Positions 22,890 to 29,760 of a stretch of DNA of 30,356 nucleotides are shown here, one piece after another. A program made the translations under genes and the position numbers. The DNA is from an uncultured Paracoccaceae bacterium (GTDB lineage Bacteria > Pseudomonadota > Alphaproteobacteria > Rhodobacterales > Rhodobacteraceae), in the NCBI GenBank assembly GCA_937927675.1, contig CALBSG010000062.1, forward strand, positions 1 to 30,356. Reading direction: 5' to 3'. A model generated the notes under the pieces. That model did no database searches and was not told the DNA's origin. It saw only the letters and a list, made by a program, of their open reading frames with translations. Within the stretch, counting starts at the first letter, position 1; each line of letters begins with the position of its first letter.

Positions 22890-23857
22890 TGGATTACGCA
22901 ACGCTTCTGCAACTTCTCGACAGCACCCTGCGCCTTGGCACACCGCTCCTTCTCGCCTGCCTCGCCGGGCTTTATTCCGAACGCGCAGGCATCTTCGACA
23001 TCGGGCTGGAAGGTAAGATGCTAATGGCCGCGATGAGCGCGGGCGCCGTCGCGGCCCTGACCGGTTCGGTCTGGCTTGGGCTTCTTGCCGCAATCGCCGG
23101 ATCGCTGATCTTTGCCGTGCTGCATGGCGTTGCCTCGATCACCTTCCGGGGCAATCAACTGATTTCAGGGGTGGCGCTGAACTTCCTTGCCTCGGGCATC
23201 ACTGTGCTGATCGCCCAAGCGCTCTTTGGTCAGGGCGGACGCACACCGCCACTGACCGACGGCGGGCGCTTCAATCCGATCACGCTGCCTTTCGCGGAAA
23301 GCCTGCAAGGCGTGCCAGTCCTCGGGCCGCTTTATTACGAGGTGATCTCGGGCCATTCGATCCTTGTCTATGCGGCACTGGCCTTTGTTCCGATGACATG
23401 GTGGCTGCTCTACCGCACCCGCTTTGGCCTGCGCTTGCGCGCGGTCGGCGAAAACCCGGCCTCGGTCGATACCGCGGGTGTCTCGGTCAAAGGTCTGCGC
23501 TTTGCTGCTGTCCTGATCACGGGCATCCTCTGCGGCATCGCAGGGGCCTATATGGCCACCGCCCTGCAAGCGGGCTTTGGCCGAGAGATGACTGCCGGTC
23601 GCGGCTACATCGCGCTCGCCGCGCTGATCTTTGCCAAATGGCGGCCTTGGCAGGCCTTGGGCGCGACTATGCTCTTCGGGTTTTTCCAAGCCCTCGCCCT
23701 GCGCCCCGATGTCGTGGAATCCGTGGTTGGCCGCAAGGTGCCCGTCTCTATGCTCGACGCGCTGCCTTATGTGCTGACAGTCCTCGTCCTCGCAGGCTTT
23801 GTCGGCAAAGCCATTCCCCCGCGCGCGGGCGGCGAGCCTTATGTGAAAGAACGCTAG
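22889..23857 (+). CDS. Nucleoside ABC transporter permease 2
   Basis: 322-aa second permease (YufQ/NupC type) that would form a heterodimer with the preceding one. It has about eight membrane segments, the hallmark ERAGIFDIGLEGKMLMAA, the coupling segment RAVGENPASVDTAGVSV and the GRGYIALAALIFAKWRPW motif. The ATG at 22889 overlaps the preceding stop by one base and follows AAAGGAG. A larger open frame extends upstream in the same register to 22076, but that part is antisense-like shadow of permease 1 and is not real. Confidence 0.93.
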   Translation: MDYATLLQLLDSTLRLGTPLLLACLAGLYSERAGIFDIGLEGKMLMAAMSAGAVAALTGSVWLGLLAAIAGSLIFAVLHGVASITFRGNQLISGVALNFLASGITVLIAQALFGQGGRTPPLTDGGRFNPITLPFAESLQGVPVLGPLYYEVISGHSILVYAALAFVPMTWWLLYRTRFGLRLRAVGENPASVDTAGVSVKGLRFAAVLITGILCGIAGAYMATALQAGFGREMTAGRGYIALAALIFAKWRPWQALGATMLFGFFQALALRPDVVESVVGRKVPVSMLDALPYVLTVLVLAGFVGKAIPPRAGGEPYVKER

Positions 23858-23890
23858 GGCCTTTACTGTGGCCCCAATATCCCACGGGGT

Positions 23891-23906
23891 CCGGGGGAAA
23901 CCCCGG
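23891..23906 (+). other. GNRA-capped hairpin between permease 2 and phosphorylase genes
   Basis: CCGGGG-GAAA-CCCCGG forms a 6-bp GC stem with a GAAA tetraloop in the 76-bp gap. It probably stabilises or partly separates the transporter and phosphorylase messages. No U-tract follows. Confidence 0.55.
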
Positions 23907-23933
23907 CCCTGCCCTGCCAATCAGGACCAACCG

Positions 23934-24728
23934 ATGACTGATCTGCTGCACACCGTCCAATCCCGCGCCGGAACGGAACCCGTCAAACTCGGCCTGATCC
24001 TTGGCTCGGGCCTTGGCCATCTGGCTCATGCGGTCGAGGGCGTCGCCATTCCTTATGCCGCTCTGCCCGGTTTCCCGCATGTGGGCGTGTCGGGCCACAA
24101 TCCGAACCTGCACATCGGCAAGCTGGAATGTGTTCGTGTCGCGGTCTTTGGCGCGCGCGAGCATTACTATGAAAACGGCAATCCGGCCGCGATGCGCCCC
24201 GCGCTCGAGCTTTTGAAAGCGCTGAGGGCCAACCATCTGATCGCCACCAACGCGGCAGGGTCCTTGCGCGCCGATATCCAACCCGGCGATCTGATGCTGT
24301 TGAACGACCACATCAACTTCTCGGGCCTGAACCCGCTGATCGGGGAAAAAACGGACGCCCGATTTGTGCCGATGACCACCGCGCATGACCCAGAAATGCG
24401 CGCCGCCCTGCGCGCAGCGGCCAATGCGGTCGGGGTTGCCTTGCCCGAGGGGGTTTACACCTGGTATTCCGGCCCATCTTTCGAAACCCCGGCTGAAATT
24501 CGGGCGATCAAGATCCTTGGTGGCGATGCCGTGGGCATGTCCACCGTGCCGGAGGTCATTCTGGCCCGTTTCCTTGGCCTGAAGGTCGCGGCGATTTCCA
24601 CCATCACCAATATGGCTGCCGGTATGTCTGATGAAAACATCAGCCATGAACACACCAAGGCCATGGCACCCTTGGGCGCCGCCAAGCTGGAAAAGGTCTT
24701 GCGCGCCTATCTGCGCGGCTTGGCCTAA
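23934..24728 (+). CDS. punA: Purine-nucleoside phosphorylase
   Basis: Trimeric-type (PNP/MTAP family) enzyme, 264 aa, that converts purine nucleosides and phosphate to free base and ribose-1-phosphate. It begins with LGLILGSGLGHLAHAVEG (phosphate-binding GSGLG). It also has FGAREHYYENGN, ATNAAGSLR, GDLMLLNDHINFSGLNPL, the base-site segment YSGPSFETPAEIRAIK, GMSTVPEVILAR and the late Asn in ITNMAAGMS. The start ATG at 23934 follows AGGACC weakly. Its location at the end of a nucleoside importer operon fits immediate salvage of the imported substrate. Only 3 bp separate its stop from that of the convergent regulator gene. Confidence 0.95.
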   Translation: MTDLLHTVQSRAGTEPVKLGLILGSGLGHLAHAVEGVAIPYAALPGFPHVGVSGHNPNLHIGKLECVRVAVFGAREHYYENGNPAAMRPALELLKALRANHLIATNAAGSLRADIQPGDLMLLNDHINFSGLNPLIGEKTDARFVPMTTAHDPEMRAALRAAANAVGVALPEGVYTWYSGPSFETPAEIRAIKILGGDAVGMSTVPEVILARFLGLKVAAISTITNMAAGMSDENISHEHTKAMAPLGAAKLEKVLRAYLRGLA

Positions 24729-24731
24729 GGT

Positions 24732-25727
24732 CTATTCGGCGGCCGAGGACAGATGGCTAAGCCCGCTGGCCAACCGCCGTTCATCCTTGGGGCTGACGCC
24801 GAACAATTCTTGATAGTGCCGCGCCATCGGTGCCGGGGTCGGATAGCCAACCGAAACCGCGATCTCGCGGAAGGAATCATTGGAATAAAGCACCCGTTGC
24901 CGGGCCTTTGACAGCCTCAGATGGCGATAATAGCGCAGGGGGCTTTGCCCGGTTTCCCGCTTGAACAGCCGTTCAAAATGGCGCCCCGACATATCTACCG
25001 CCGCGGCCACATCCGGGATCCGCAGCGGATCCTCGACATGGGTTTCAAAGAGCCGGATCGCCTCGCGGATGGGTGGCGTCAGGCGATCTGCCGTGCCTGC
25101 GGTCCGGGCGACCGGCACCTTCTGGCTGGCATCCTCATCTCGCACAAAGGGGTGCTGGAACCAGCAGGCCACCTCGGTCATACATTGGCGCCCCAGGCGT
25201 TCTTCGATCAGCCGCAGCATCAGGTCAAACACCGCCCCCGCGCCTGAGGCTGTCACCCGGCGTTTGTCGCGCAGGATCACCGCTTCTGAGGCTTTCACAT
25301 CGGGAAACTCTGCCTTGAAGGCCGCCTCATAACACCAATGCACCGAGCAGCCGCGCCCCTCCATCAACCCAGCGCGGGCCAAGGGAAATATCCCGCCCGA
25401 AAAGGCGCCCAGTGTCAGCCCGGTGCGATCCAGCCAGCGCAGGCGGGCAGGGCTGTGTCGTGGGTCTGCGAATTCTGCCGTCGGCGGGGCCAGCAGATAA
25501 AGCTGGTCCAGCCCCTCCGCCTCGGCCAAGGTCACGTCAGGTTCAAACCGCACCTCGGCCGAGGATCGCACGGGCAATCGGGTTTCCGACACCAGTCGCC
25601 AGACAAACTCAGTCCGCCCCATGATTTCATTGGCGGCCCGCAACGGCTCGATCGCCGATGTCAGGCACGCCATTGGGAAGCCCGGAAACATCAGGAAACC
25701 CAAACGAAAGGGGCCGGGGCTGGGCAT
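24732..25727 (-). CDS. GlxA-family AraC-type transcriptional regulator
   Basis: 331-aa regulator. Residues about 1-180 form a DJ-1/PfpI-like sensor domain (FLMFPGFPMACLTSAIEPLRAAN; LGAFSGGIFPLARAGL). The usual nucleophile-elbow Cys is a Ser, so the domain is a ligand sensor and not an enzyme. Residues about 220-331 form the AraC double HTH (VAAAVDMSGRHFERLFKRE; LRYYRHLRLSKARQRVLYS; FREIAVSVGYPTP). GbdR, the glycine-betaine/dimethylglycine regulator of Pseudomonas, is of this type. The ATG at 25727 lies one base past the stop of the demethylase gene (TGACATG), so it is coupled to the dmm operon and very likely controls it. The inducer is not known. Confidence 0.88.
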   Translation of the reverse strand: MPSPGPFRLGFLMFPGFPMACLTSAIEPLRAANEIMGRTEFVWRLVSETRLPVRSSAEVRFEPDVTLAEAEGLDQLYLLAPPTAEFADPRHSPARLRWLDRTGLTLGAFSGGIFPLARAGLMEGRGCSVHWCYEAAFKAEFPDVKASEAVILRDKRRVTASGAGAVFDLMLRLIEERLGRQCMTEVACWFQHPFVRDEDASQKVPVARTAGTADRLTPPIREAIRLFETHVEDPLRIPDVAAAVDMSGRHFERLFKRETGQSPLRYYRHLRLSKARQRVLYSNDSFREIAVSVGYPTPAPMARHYQELFGVSPKDERRLASGLSHLSSAAE

Positions 25728-25728
25728 G

Positions 25729-26796
25729 TCAGTCTTCTGGCCACCAGCCCGGAGAGGTGGGCGCGCCGTCGTCATATTTCGACAACCATTCCGCCATGGC
25801 ATCGCGGTTGCGGATGAACCCTTTGTAGGTTGCCAGATCGGGATGCAGATCGCGCACCACGCGGTGCAGGCGGCGGCCCCATTTCGGCACCTGAACCAGC
25901 TCTTCAAACTTGCCCAGATAGGCGCGGATATCAAAGGCAATCGCGTTGGACCGGGGCAGACGGTAAAGGGTCTGCAATTCGACCCGAAGGTGCATCATGC
26001 GCCCCATGTTTTCCTGTGTCAGGCCTGTGCGCATATAGCCCCATTCAGGGTAGGTTTCGGGGGCGGTATCCAAAAGCGGGTTCACCGTCATCGTCCAGTT
26101 GAACCGCCGCACCGGGGCGCCGTGTTGCAGCTTCAACAAGAACTTCAGCGCGCGGTCAAAGATACCCTTTTCATGGGCCAAGGGCACGGGCGCGTGCCAT
26201 TCGTGAAAGTTCATCCCGATATCGAAGTCCAAGGACCAGTCAGCCTGCGTCGTGACCATCCCGGCATCAACCCAGAGCGTACCCTCCCGCTCGTCCTGCA
26301 GCGTGAAATCGCCCTGCGTCTGGCGGGTGATGTATTCCAGCGGACCATAAGGCAGGGTGGATTCATCCAGGAAAGTGAACTTCTGGTCGATGCCAAGCGG
26401 CCGGTTGATCCAATGCCAGCGGTTGCCATCCTTGGTCAGCGAAAACCACTGCGGGTATTCGCGCGCCTTGGTTTCCATGATGAGTTCCAACAAATCCCAG
26501 CCGGCCAGCGTCATATGCGGCAGCGACTGGCAGCGCAGGGGATCTTGGGCCAGCACCCGCGCCCGGTCGCGCATCTCGCTCAGGTAATGTTCGTCCACAT
26601 CGAACGTGTGTTCAAAGACAGAGCCTTTGCGGCCCGACACATGCGGCTCCATATTGACCGAATACATGTAGTCGTCGCGGTCAAAGGGGAATGGAAAACG
26701 CCGAATATTGGCGGGCGAATTGCGGTAGGTGAAATCATCCACGAAGGTTTCGTCGCGGAAGAAGTCATCAAAGCCGTATTTGAAATCAAGGCTCAT
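25729..26796 (-). CDS. dmmC: Heme-dependent oxidative N-demethylase family protein (DmmC-like, DUF3445)
   Basis: 355-aa protein of the DUF3445 / HODM alpha-subunit-like family, predicted heme-binding oxygenase that demethylates an amine by oxidation. The family signature is present near the C-terminal third: LRVELQTLYRLPRSNAIAFD, followed by IRAYL. RRFPFPFDRDDYMYSVNMEP near the N-terminus and MNFHEWHAPVPL further on are also typical. No heme ligand can be named from sequence alone. The ATG follows TAGGAGT, 11 bp after the reductase stop. The neighbouring reductase and DmmA-like genes match the dimethylamine monooxygenase set of marine roseobacters (dmmDABC). The subunit letter follows that gene order and is an inference. 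Confidence 0.82.
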   Translation of the reverse strand: MSLDFKYGFDDFFRDETFVDDFTYRNSPANIRRFPFPFDRDDYMYSVNMEPHVSGRKGSVFEHTFDVDEHYLSEMRDRARVLAQDPLRCQSLPHMTLAGWDLLELIMETKAREYPQWFSLTKDGNRWHWINRPLGIDQKFTFLDESTLPYGPLEYITRQTQGDFTLQDEREGTLWVDAGMVTTQADWSLDFDIGMNFHEWHAPVPLAHEKGIFDRALKFLLKLQHGAPVRRFNWTMTVNPLLDTAPETYPEWGYMRTGLTQENMGRMMHLRVELQTLYRLPRSNAIAFDIRAYLGKFEELVQVPKWGRRLHRVVRDLHPDLATYKGFIRNRDAMAEWLSKYDDGAPTSPGWWPED

Positions 26797-26807
26797 GGGC
26801 TGCACTC

Positions 26808-27770
26808 CTAGCGTTCGATCACCAGCGTCTTGCCGGTAAAGCGGCTGACGCAGGGCATGATTTTGGTGTTGGCGGCCATTTCTTCGGGCGAAAGCCAGTG
26901 GTCGCGGTGAGCAATATGGCCATCGCATTTGACGACGTTGGTTTCACACTGCCCGCAGGCCCCGCCACGGCACAGGTAGGGGGCATCGACGCCCGCGGCT
27001 TCCATCGCCTCGAGCAGCGATTGGGTCGGGCCGACTGTGATGGTTTTCTTCGATTCCGAAAGTTCAACCGAGAACGGCGCGCCAGTACCGGGGGCGGTGA
27101 ATTCTTCGAAATGCACAGCGTGCGTTGGCCAGCCTGCGGCTTCAGCCGTCTTGCGGACCCAATTCAGCATCCCCTTTGGTCCGCAGCAGTATAGATGCGT
27201 GCCGATGGGCTGGCGGGCAAGGATTTCGGCCAAGGGCATTTGCTGGCCCATCTCGTCGAAATACAGGTTCACCCGGTCGCCGTGGGCTGATTTCAGATCA
27301 TCGGCATAGGCAGCAAGGGCGGGGTTACGGGCGGCATAGTGCAGCTCGAAACGGCCGCCGAACCGGGTCAGTTGCTTGGACATGGCAAGGAAGGGCGTGA
27401 TGCCGATGCCGCCCGCGAGGAACAGATGCTTGCGGGCGCGATTGTCCAGCGGGAAGAGGTTAACGGGATAGCTGAGAACCATCTCCATCCCCGGCTTTAC
27501 ATGACCATGCATGTAAAGGGAGCCCCCACGCCCCGCATCGTCACGGCGCACCGAGATTTCATAGGCGGAACGGTCCTCGGGGTCGGACATCAGCGAATAG
27601 GGGTTCAGACGGCGGGTGCCGTGATCGTCCATCTCCACCACGGTATGCGCGCCGCCAGAAAAGGCAGGAAGCTCGCTGCCATCCCTGGCGACAAAGCGGA
27701 ACCGGGTGATAAGGTCATTGACGCGGACCACCTCGGCCACGCGGACGTTGAGTTTTGCGCCACCGCTCAT
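26808..27770 (-). CDS. dmmB: PDR/VanB-type flavin and 2Fe-2S oxidoreductase (DmmB-like)
   Basis: 320-aa phthalate-dioxygenase-reductase-like protein that passes electrons from NAD(P)H through flavin to a 2Fe-2S centre and on to the oxygenase. The N-terminal flavin domain has RRLNPYSLMSDPEDRSAYEI, the NAD(P) domain has HLFLAGGIGITPFLAMSKQL and YCCGPKGML. The C-terminal plant-type ferredoxin domain has C-x4-C-x2-C in YLCRGGACGQC, with the fourth Cys in IMPCVSRF. The ATG at 27770 overlaps the stop of the DmmA-like gene (ATGA). Operon position indicates that its partner is the heme protein just downstream. Confidence 0.9.
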   Translation of the reverse strand: MSGGAKLNVRVAEVVRVNDLITRFRFVARDGSELPAFSGGAHTVVEMDDHGTRRLNPYSLMSDPEDRSAYEISVRRDDAGRGGSLYMHGHVKPGMEMVLSYPVNLFPLDNRARKHLFLAGGIGITPFLAMSKQLTRFGGRFELHYAARNPALAAYADDLKSAHGDRVNLYFDEMGQQMPLAEILARQPIGTHLYCCGPKGMLNWVRKTAEAAGWPTHAVHFEEFTAPGTGAPFSVELSESKKTITVGPTQSLLEAMEAAGVDAPYLCRGGACGQCETNVVKCDGHIAHRDHWLSPEEMAANTKIMPCVSRFTGKTLVIER

Positions 27771-28375
27771 TTGAACCGCTCCACCGCCGGGGGGATCTGC
27801 CCCTTGTCTTCCGCATCAATGTTCACGCCCTGAAAGGCCGCCAACCGGCGCGAGTAATGGTCGCGCACAAACAGGTGCAGCCCACAATGGCTGCACTGGA
27901 AGGGATCGGTCTTCACGTTTTCGGTGACGCCCTTGCAATGCACACATTGCACGCGGCGCACGGTAGATCCGCGATGTTCGGTCTGAATGTCGAGACGCGG
28001 ATAACCCAAGGCGCAGATATCCCGCTCTGCCTGACCGATCAGGCCTTCGGACCCGGTCAGGTAGATTTGCGCCCCCATCGGGGTGTCTTGCAAGACGCGG
28101 GCAAGGCGAAACAGAAGCGTCGGCAAGGATGCCGCCTTTTGCGCTTGCCGCGCGCCAAGCGCTTTGACGCGCTCCCACTCGTCGGTGCCGTTCGGGCCTG
28201 CGGTGTACAGGATATGCGCCTTTGCCAAAAGGCCGGGGTCGCGGGCCACCAGATCGGCCACGGCCCCTGCCCCTTCGCCATCGGCGACGATCAGATGCAT
28301 AGCCCCCGGGCGCGGTTCAAGCACGCCATACACGGGGCGGCTTTTTATCGAGGGGGGAAACTCGGTCTTTGTCAT
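27767..28375 (-). CDS. dmmA: DmmA-family dimethylamine monooxygenase subunit
   Basis: 202-aa protein. The middle part (TGSEGLIGQAERDICALGYP) recalls a degenerate nucleotide or reductase fold. The C-terminus holds two CxxC pairs, CVHCKG and CSHCGLHLFVRDHYSRR, about 15 residues apart, consistent with a zinc ribbon or a rubredoxin-like metal site. This layout and its position directly before the PDR-type reductase gene match DmmA-family subunits. Its chemical role is not clear from sequence. The ATG at 28375 is used; an in-frame TTG at 28417 would begin inside the inverted repeat and is less likely. The RBS is weak, so translation may depend on the upstream cistron or on the hairpin state. Confidence 0.8.
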   Translation of the reverse strand: MTKTEFPPSIKSRPVYGVLEPRPGAMHLIVADGEGAGAVADLVARDPGLLAKAHILYTAGPNGTDEWERVKALGARQAQKAASLPTLLFRLARVLQDTPMGAQIYLTGSEGLIGQAERDICALGYPRLDIQTEHRGSTVRRVQCVHCKGVTENVKTDPFQCSHCGLHLFVRDHYSRRLAAFQGVNIDAEDKGQIPPAVERFK

Positions 28376-28405
28376 CGTGTCAAAACCTGTGGAATTACGG
28401 GAATA

Positions 28406-28453
28406 CTCGCGAACCAAGGCCCCTGTCCGCGCCGACGGACCTTGGTTCGCGAG
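28406..28453 (-). repeat. 14-bp perfect inverted repeat between dmmD and dmmA
   Basis: CTCGCGAACCAAGG (28406-28419) is the exact reverse complement of CCTTGGTTCGCGAG (28440-28453), with a 20-nt loop that itself can form a small GTCCG/CGGAC stem. It fills most of the 86-bp gap between the two cistrons. There is no U-tract, so it is more likely a processing, stabilising or binding element than a terminator. Confidence 0.95.
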
Positions 28454-28461
28454 CGGGTGCC

Positions 28462-29601
28462 TTAGCCCTGAACGGTGCGGCGCTTCTTGTCGACGTCATA
28501 GAACGGCAGCGACGCAGACTTGCCCTTGATCGGGCCATGGGTGCCGCAACGCACCTCAAGCGCCGTACCATTGTTGGCGTCCGCCACGGGCAGACGCGCG
28601 ATGGCCACGGTCCAATCGTTCAACGGCGAATACATGGCTTGCGTCACAACGCCGACTTGGGCGCCGCCTTTGAACACCGGCGCGCCATTGCCGGGAACGT
28701 TCTTGCCTTCCAGCAGGATGCCGGAAATCTTGAACCGCTCTTTGCCCTTCAGCCGATAATGCTCTTCTGCCCCGCGGAAGCCAATCTTGCCCGGCGAAAC
28801 GGTGAAATCGAGGCCAAGCTCCCACAGCGTGTCGCCGGGGCCCTCGTTTTCGAAAGGATACATTTCCGAATTGTCGAAGGGGAAGAACAGCAAGTAGCTT
28901 TCCGTCCGCAGCATATCGAGCGTGGTGAACCGGCAGGGGATGATGCCCATGCTGGCGCCTTCCTCAAGGATGCGATCCCAGATCATCGGGGCGTCTTGCC
29001 CACGGCAGAAAATTTCATAGCCGCGCTCGCCGGTATAGCCGGTGCGGGAGATGGTGATCGGCTTGCCAAAGAGGCTCGCCCCCATGTGGCTGAAATAGGC
29101 CAGATTGCGGATGCCCGGAATGTGCTTTTCCAGATAGTCCACGGCGAGCGGGCCTTGCAGCGACAGATCATGCAGCGTGTCGTCAAAGCGCACCGAGACA
29201 TCGCGGCCCATCGCCGCCATGGTCAGCTGTTCATGGCCTTGGCCAGAGCCATGCACCACCATGAAGCTGTCTGGCCCCATGCGGTAGATCACGCAGTCAT
29301 CCACGAACTTGCCCGCGTCGTTCAGCATGCAGGCATAAACCGCGCGGCCCGGCATCAATTTTTCGACGTTCCGCGTGGTGGCACGTTCGATGACATGGGC
29401 AGCAGCGTGGCCGGTGATATGCACCTTTTTCAGGCCAGAAACGTCCATCAGGCCCGCCTTGGTGCGGATCGCCATGTATTCGGCATCCGGGTCGCCCTTG
29501 GAATAGGACCAAGCGGTGCCCATGCCCGACCAGTCTTCAAGATTGGAACCCAGCGCGCGGTGGCGGTCGCCGAGCGTCGAAAAACGCCAGGAATTGGTCA
29601 T
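28462..29601 (-). CDS. dmmD: GcvT-like folate-dependent aminomethyltransferase (DmmD-like)
   Basis: 379-aa tetrahydrofolate enzyme of the glycine-cleavage T-protein family. Visible are MDVSGLKKVHITGHAAA, LMPGRAVYACMLNDAGKFVDD, the folate-site segment SRTGYTGERGYEIFC, and the C-terminal barrel with TVSPGKIGFRGAEE. It probably loads the C1 unit released by demethylation onto tetrahydrofolate. DMSP demethylase (DmdA) and dimethylglycine/sarcosine enzymes share the fold; the dmm neighbours favour DmmD. The ATG at 29601 follows GGGAGA. It is the first gene of the dmmDABC-regulator run and is separated from the permease gene upstream by a strong terminator. Confidence 0.85.
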   Translation of the reverse strand: MTNSWRFSTLGDRHRALGSNLEDWSGMGTAWSYSKGDPDAEYMAIRTKAGLMDVSGLKKVHITGHAAAHVIERATTRNVEKLMPGRAVYACMLNDAGKFVDDCVIYRMGPDSFMVVHGSGQGHEQLTMAAMGRDVSVRFDDTLHDLSLQGPLAVDYLEKHIPGIRNLAYFSHMGASLFGKPITISRTGYTGERGYEIFCRGQDAPMIWDRILEEGASMGIIPCRFTTLDMLRTESYLLFFPFDNSEMYPFENEGPGDTLWELGLDFTVSPGKIGFRGAEEHYRLKGKERFKISGILLEGKNVPGNGAPVFKGGAQVGVVTQAMYSPLNDWTVAIARLPVADANNGTALEVRCGTHGPIKGKSASLPFYDVDKKRRTVQG

Positions 29602-29624
29602 CTGCGGTCTCCCTGAAAGGTTAT

Positions 29625-29662
29625 GATTTTGGCCAAGTCTGTTGGGCTTCTCGCCAAAAATC
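29625..29662. promoter_or_regulatory. Candidate operator upstream of dmmD
   Basis: GATTTTGGC (29625-29633) and GCCAAAAATC (29653-29662) form an inverted repeat with one extra A/T and a 19-base spacer, in the only AT-rich stretch of the region (29620-29700), just upstream of dmmD. It may be the binding site of the linked GlxA-type regulator. No clear -10/-35 pair was found. Confidence 0.4.
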
Positions 29663-29705
29663 AATAATGAAATGCAAGTATTTTTCTTCTGAGAAAACAT
29701 GTCAG

Positions 29706-29733
29706 CGAAAAGGGGCCGCCGAAGCAGCCCCTT
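29706..29733 (-). terminator. UUCG-loop intrinsic terminator of the permease gene
   Basis: On the minus strand AAGGGGCTGC and GCGGCCCCTT form a 10-bp stem (one G-U) around a TTCG tetraloop at 29710-29733, followed by TTTTC. It lies 28 bases after the permease stop and separates it from the dmm transcript. Confidence 0.9.
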
Positions 29734-29760
29734 GCCGAAAATTTCATCTGTTAACCGATC

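Noticed and set aside
21585..23093. 502-aa minus-strand ORF
   Set aside because: Antisense across the ATPase end and permease genes, with His/Arg-rich low-complexity composition.
28369..29616. 415-aa plus-strand ORF
   Set aside because: Antisense to dmmD, which has clear GcvT motifs.
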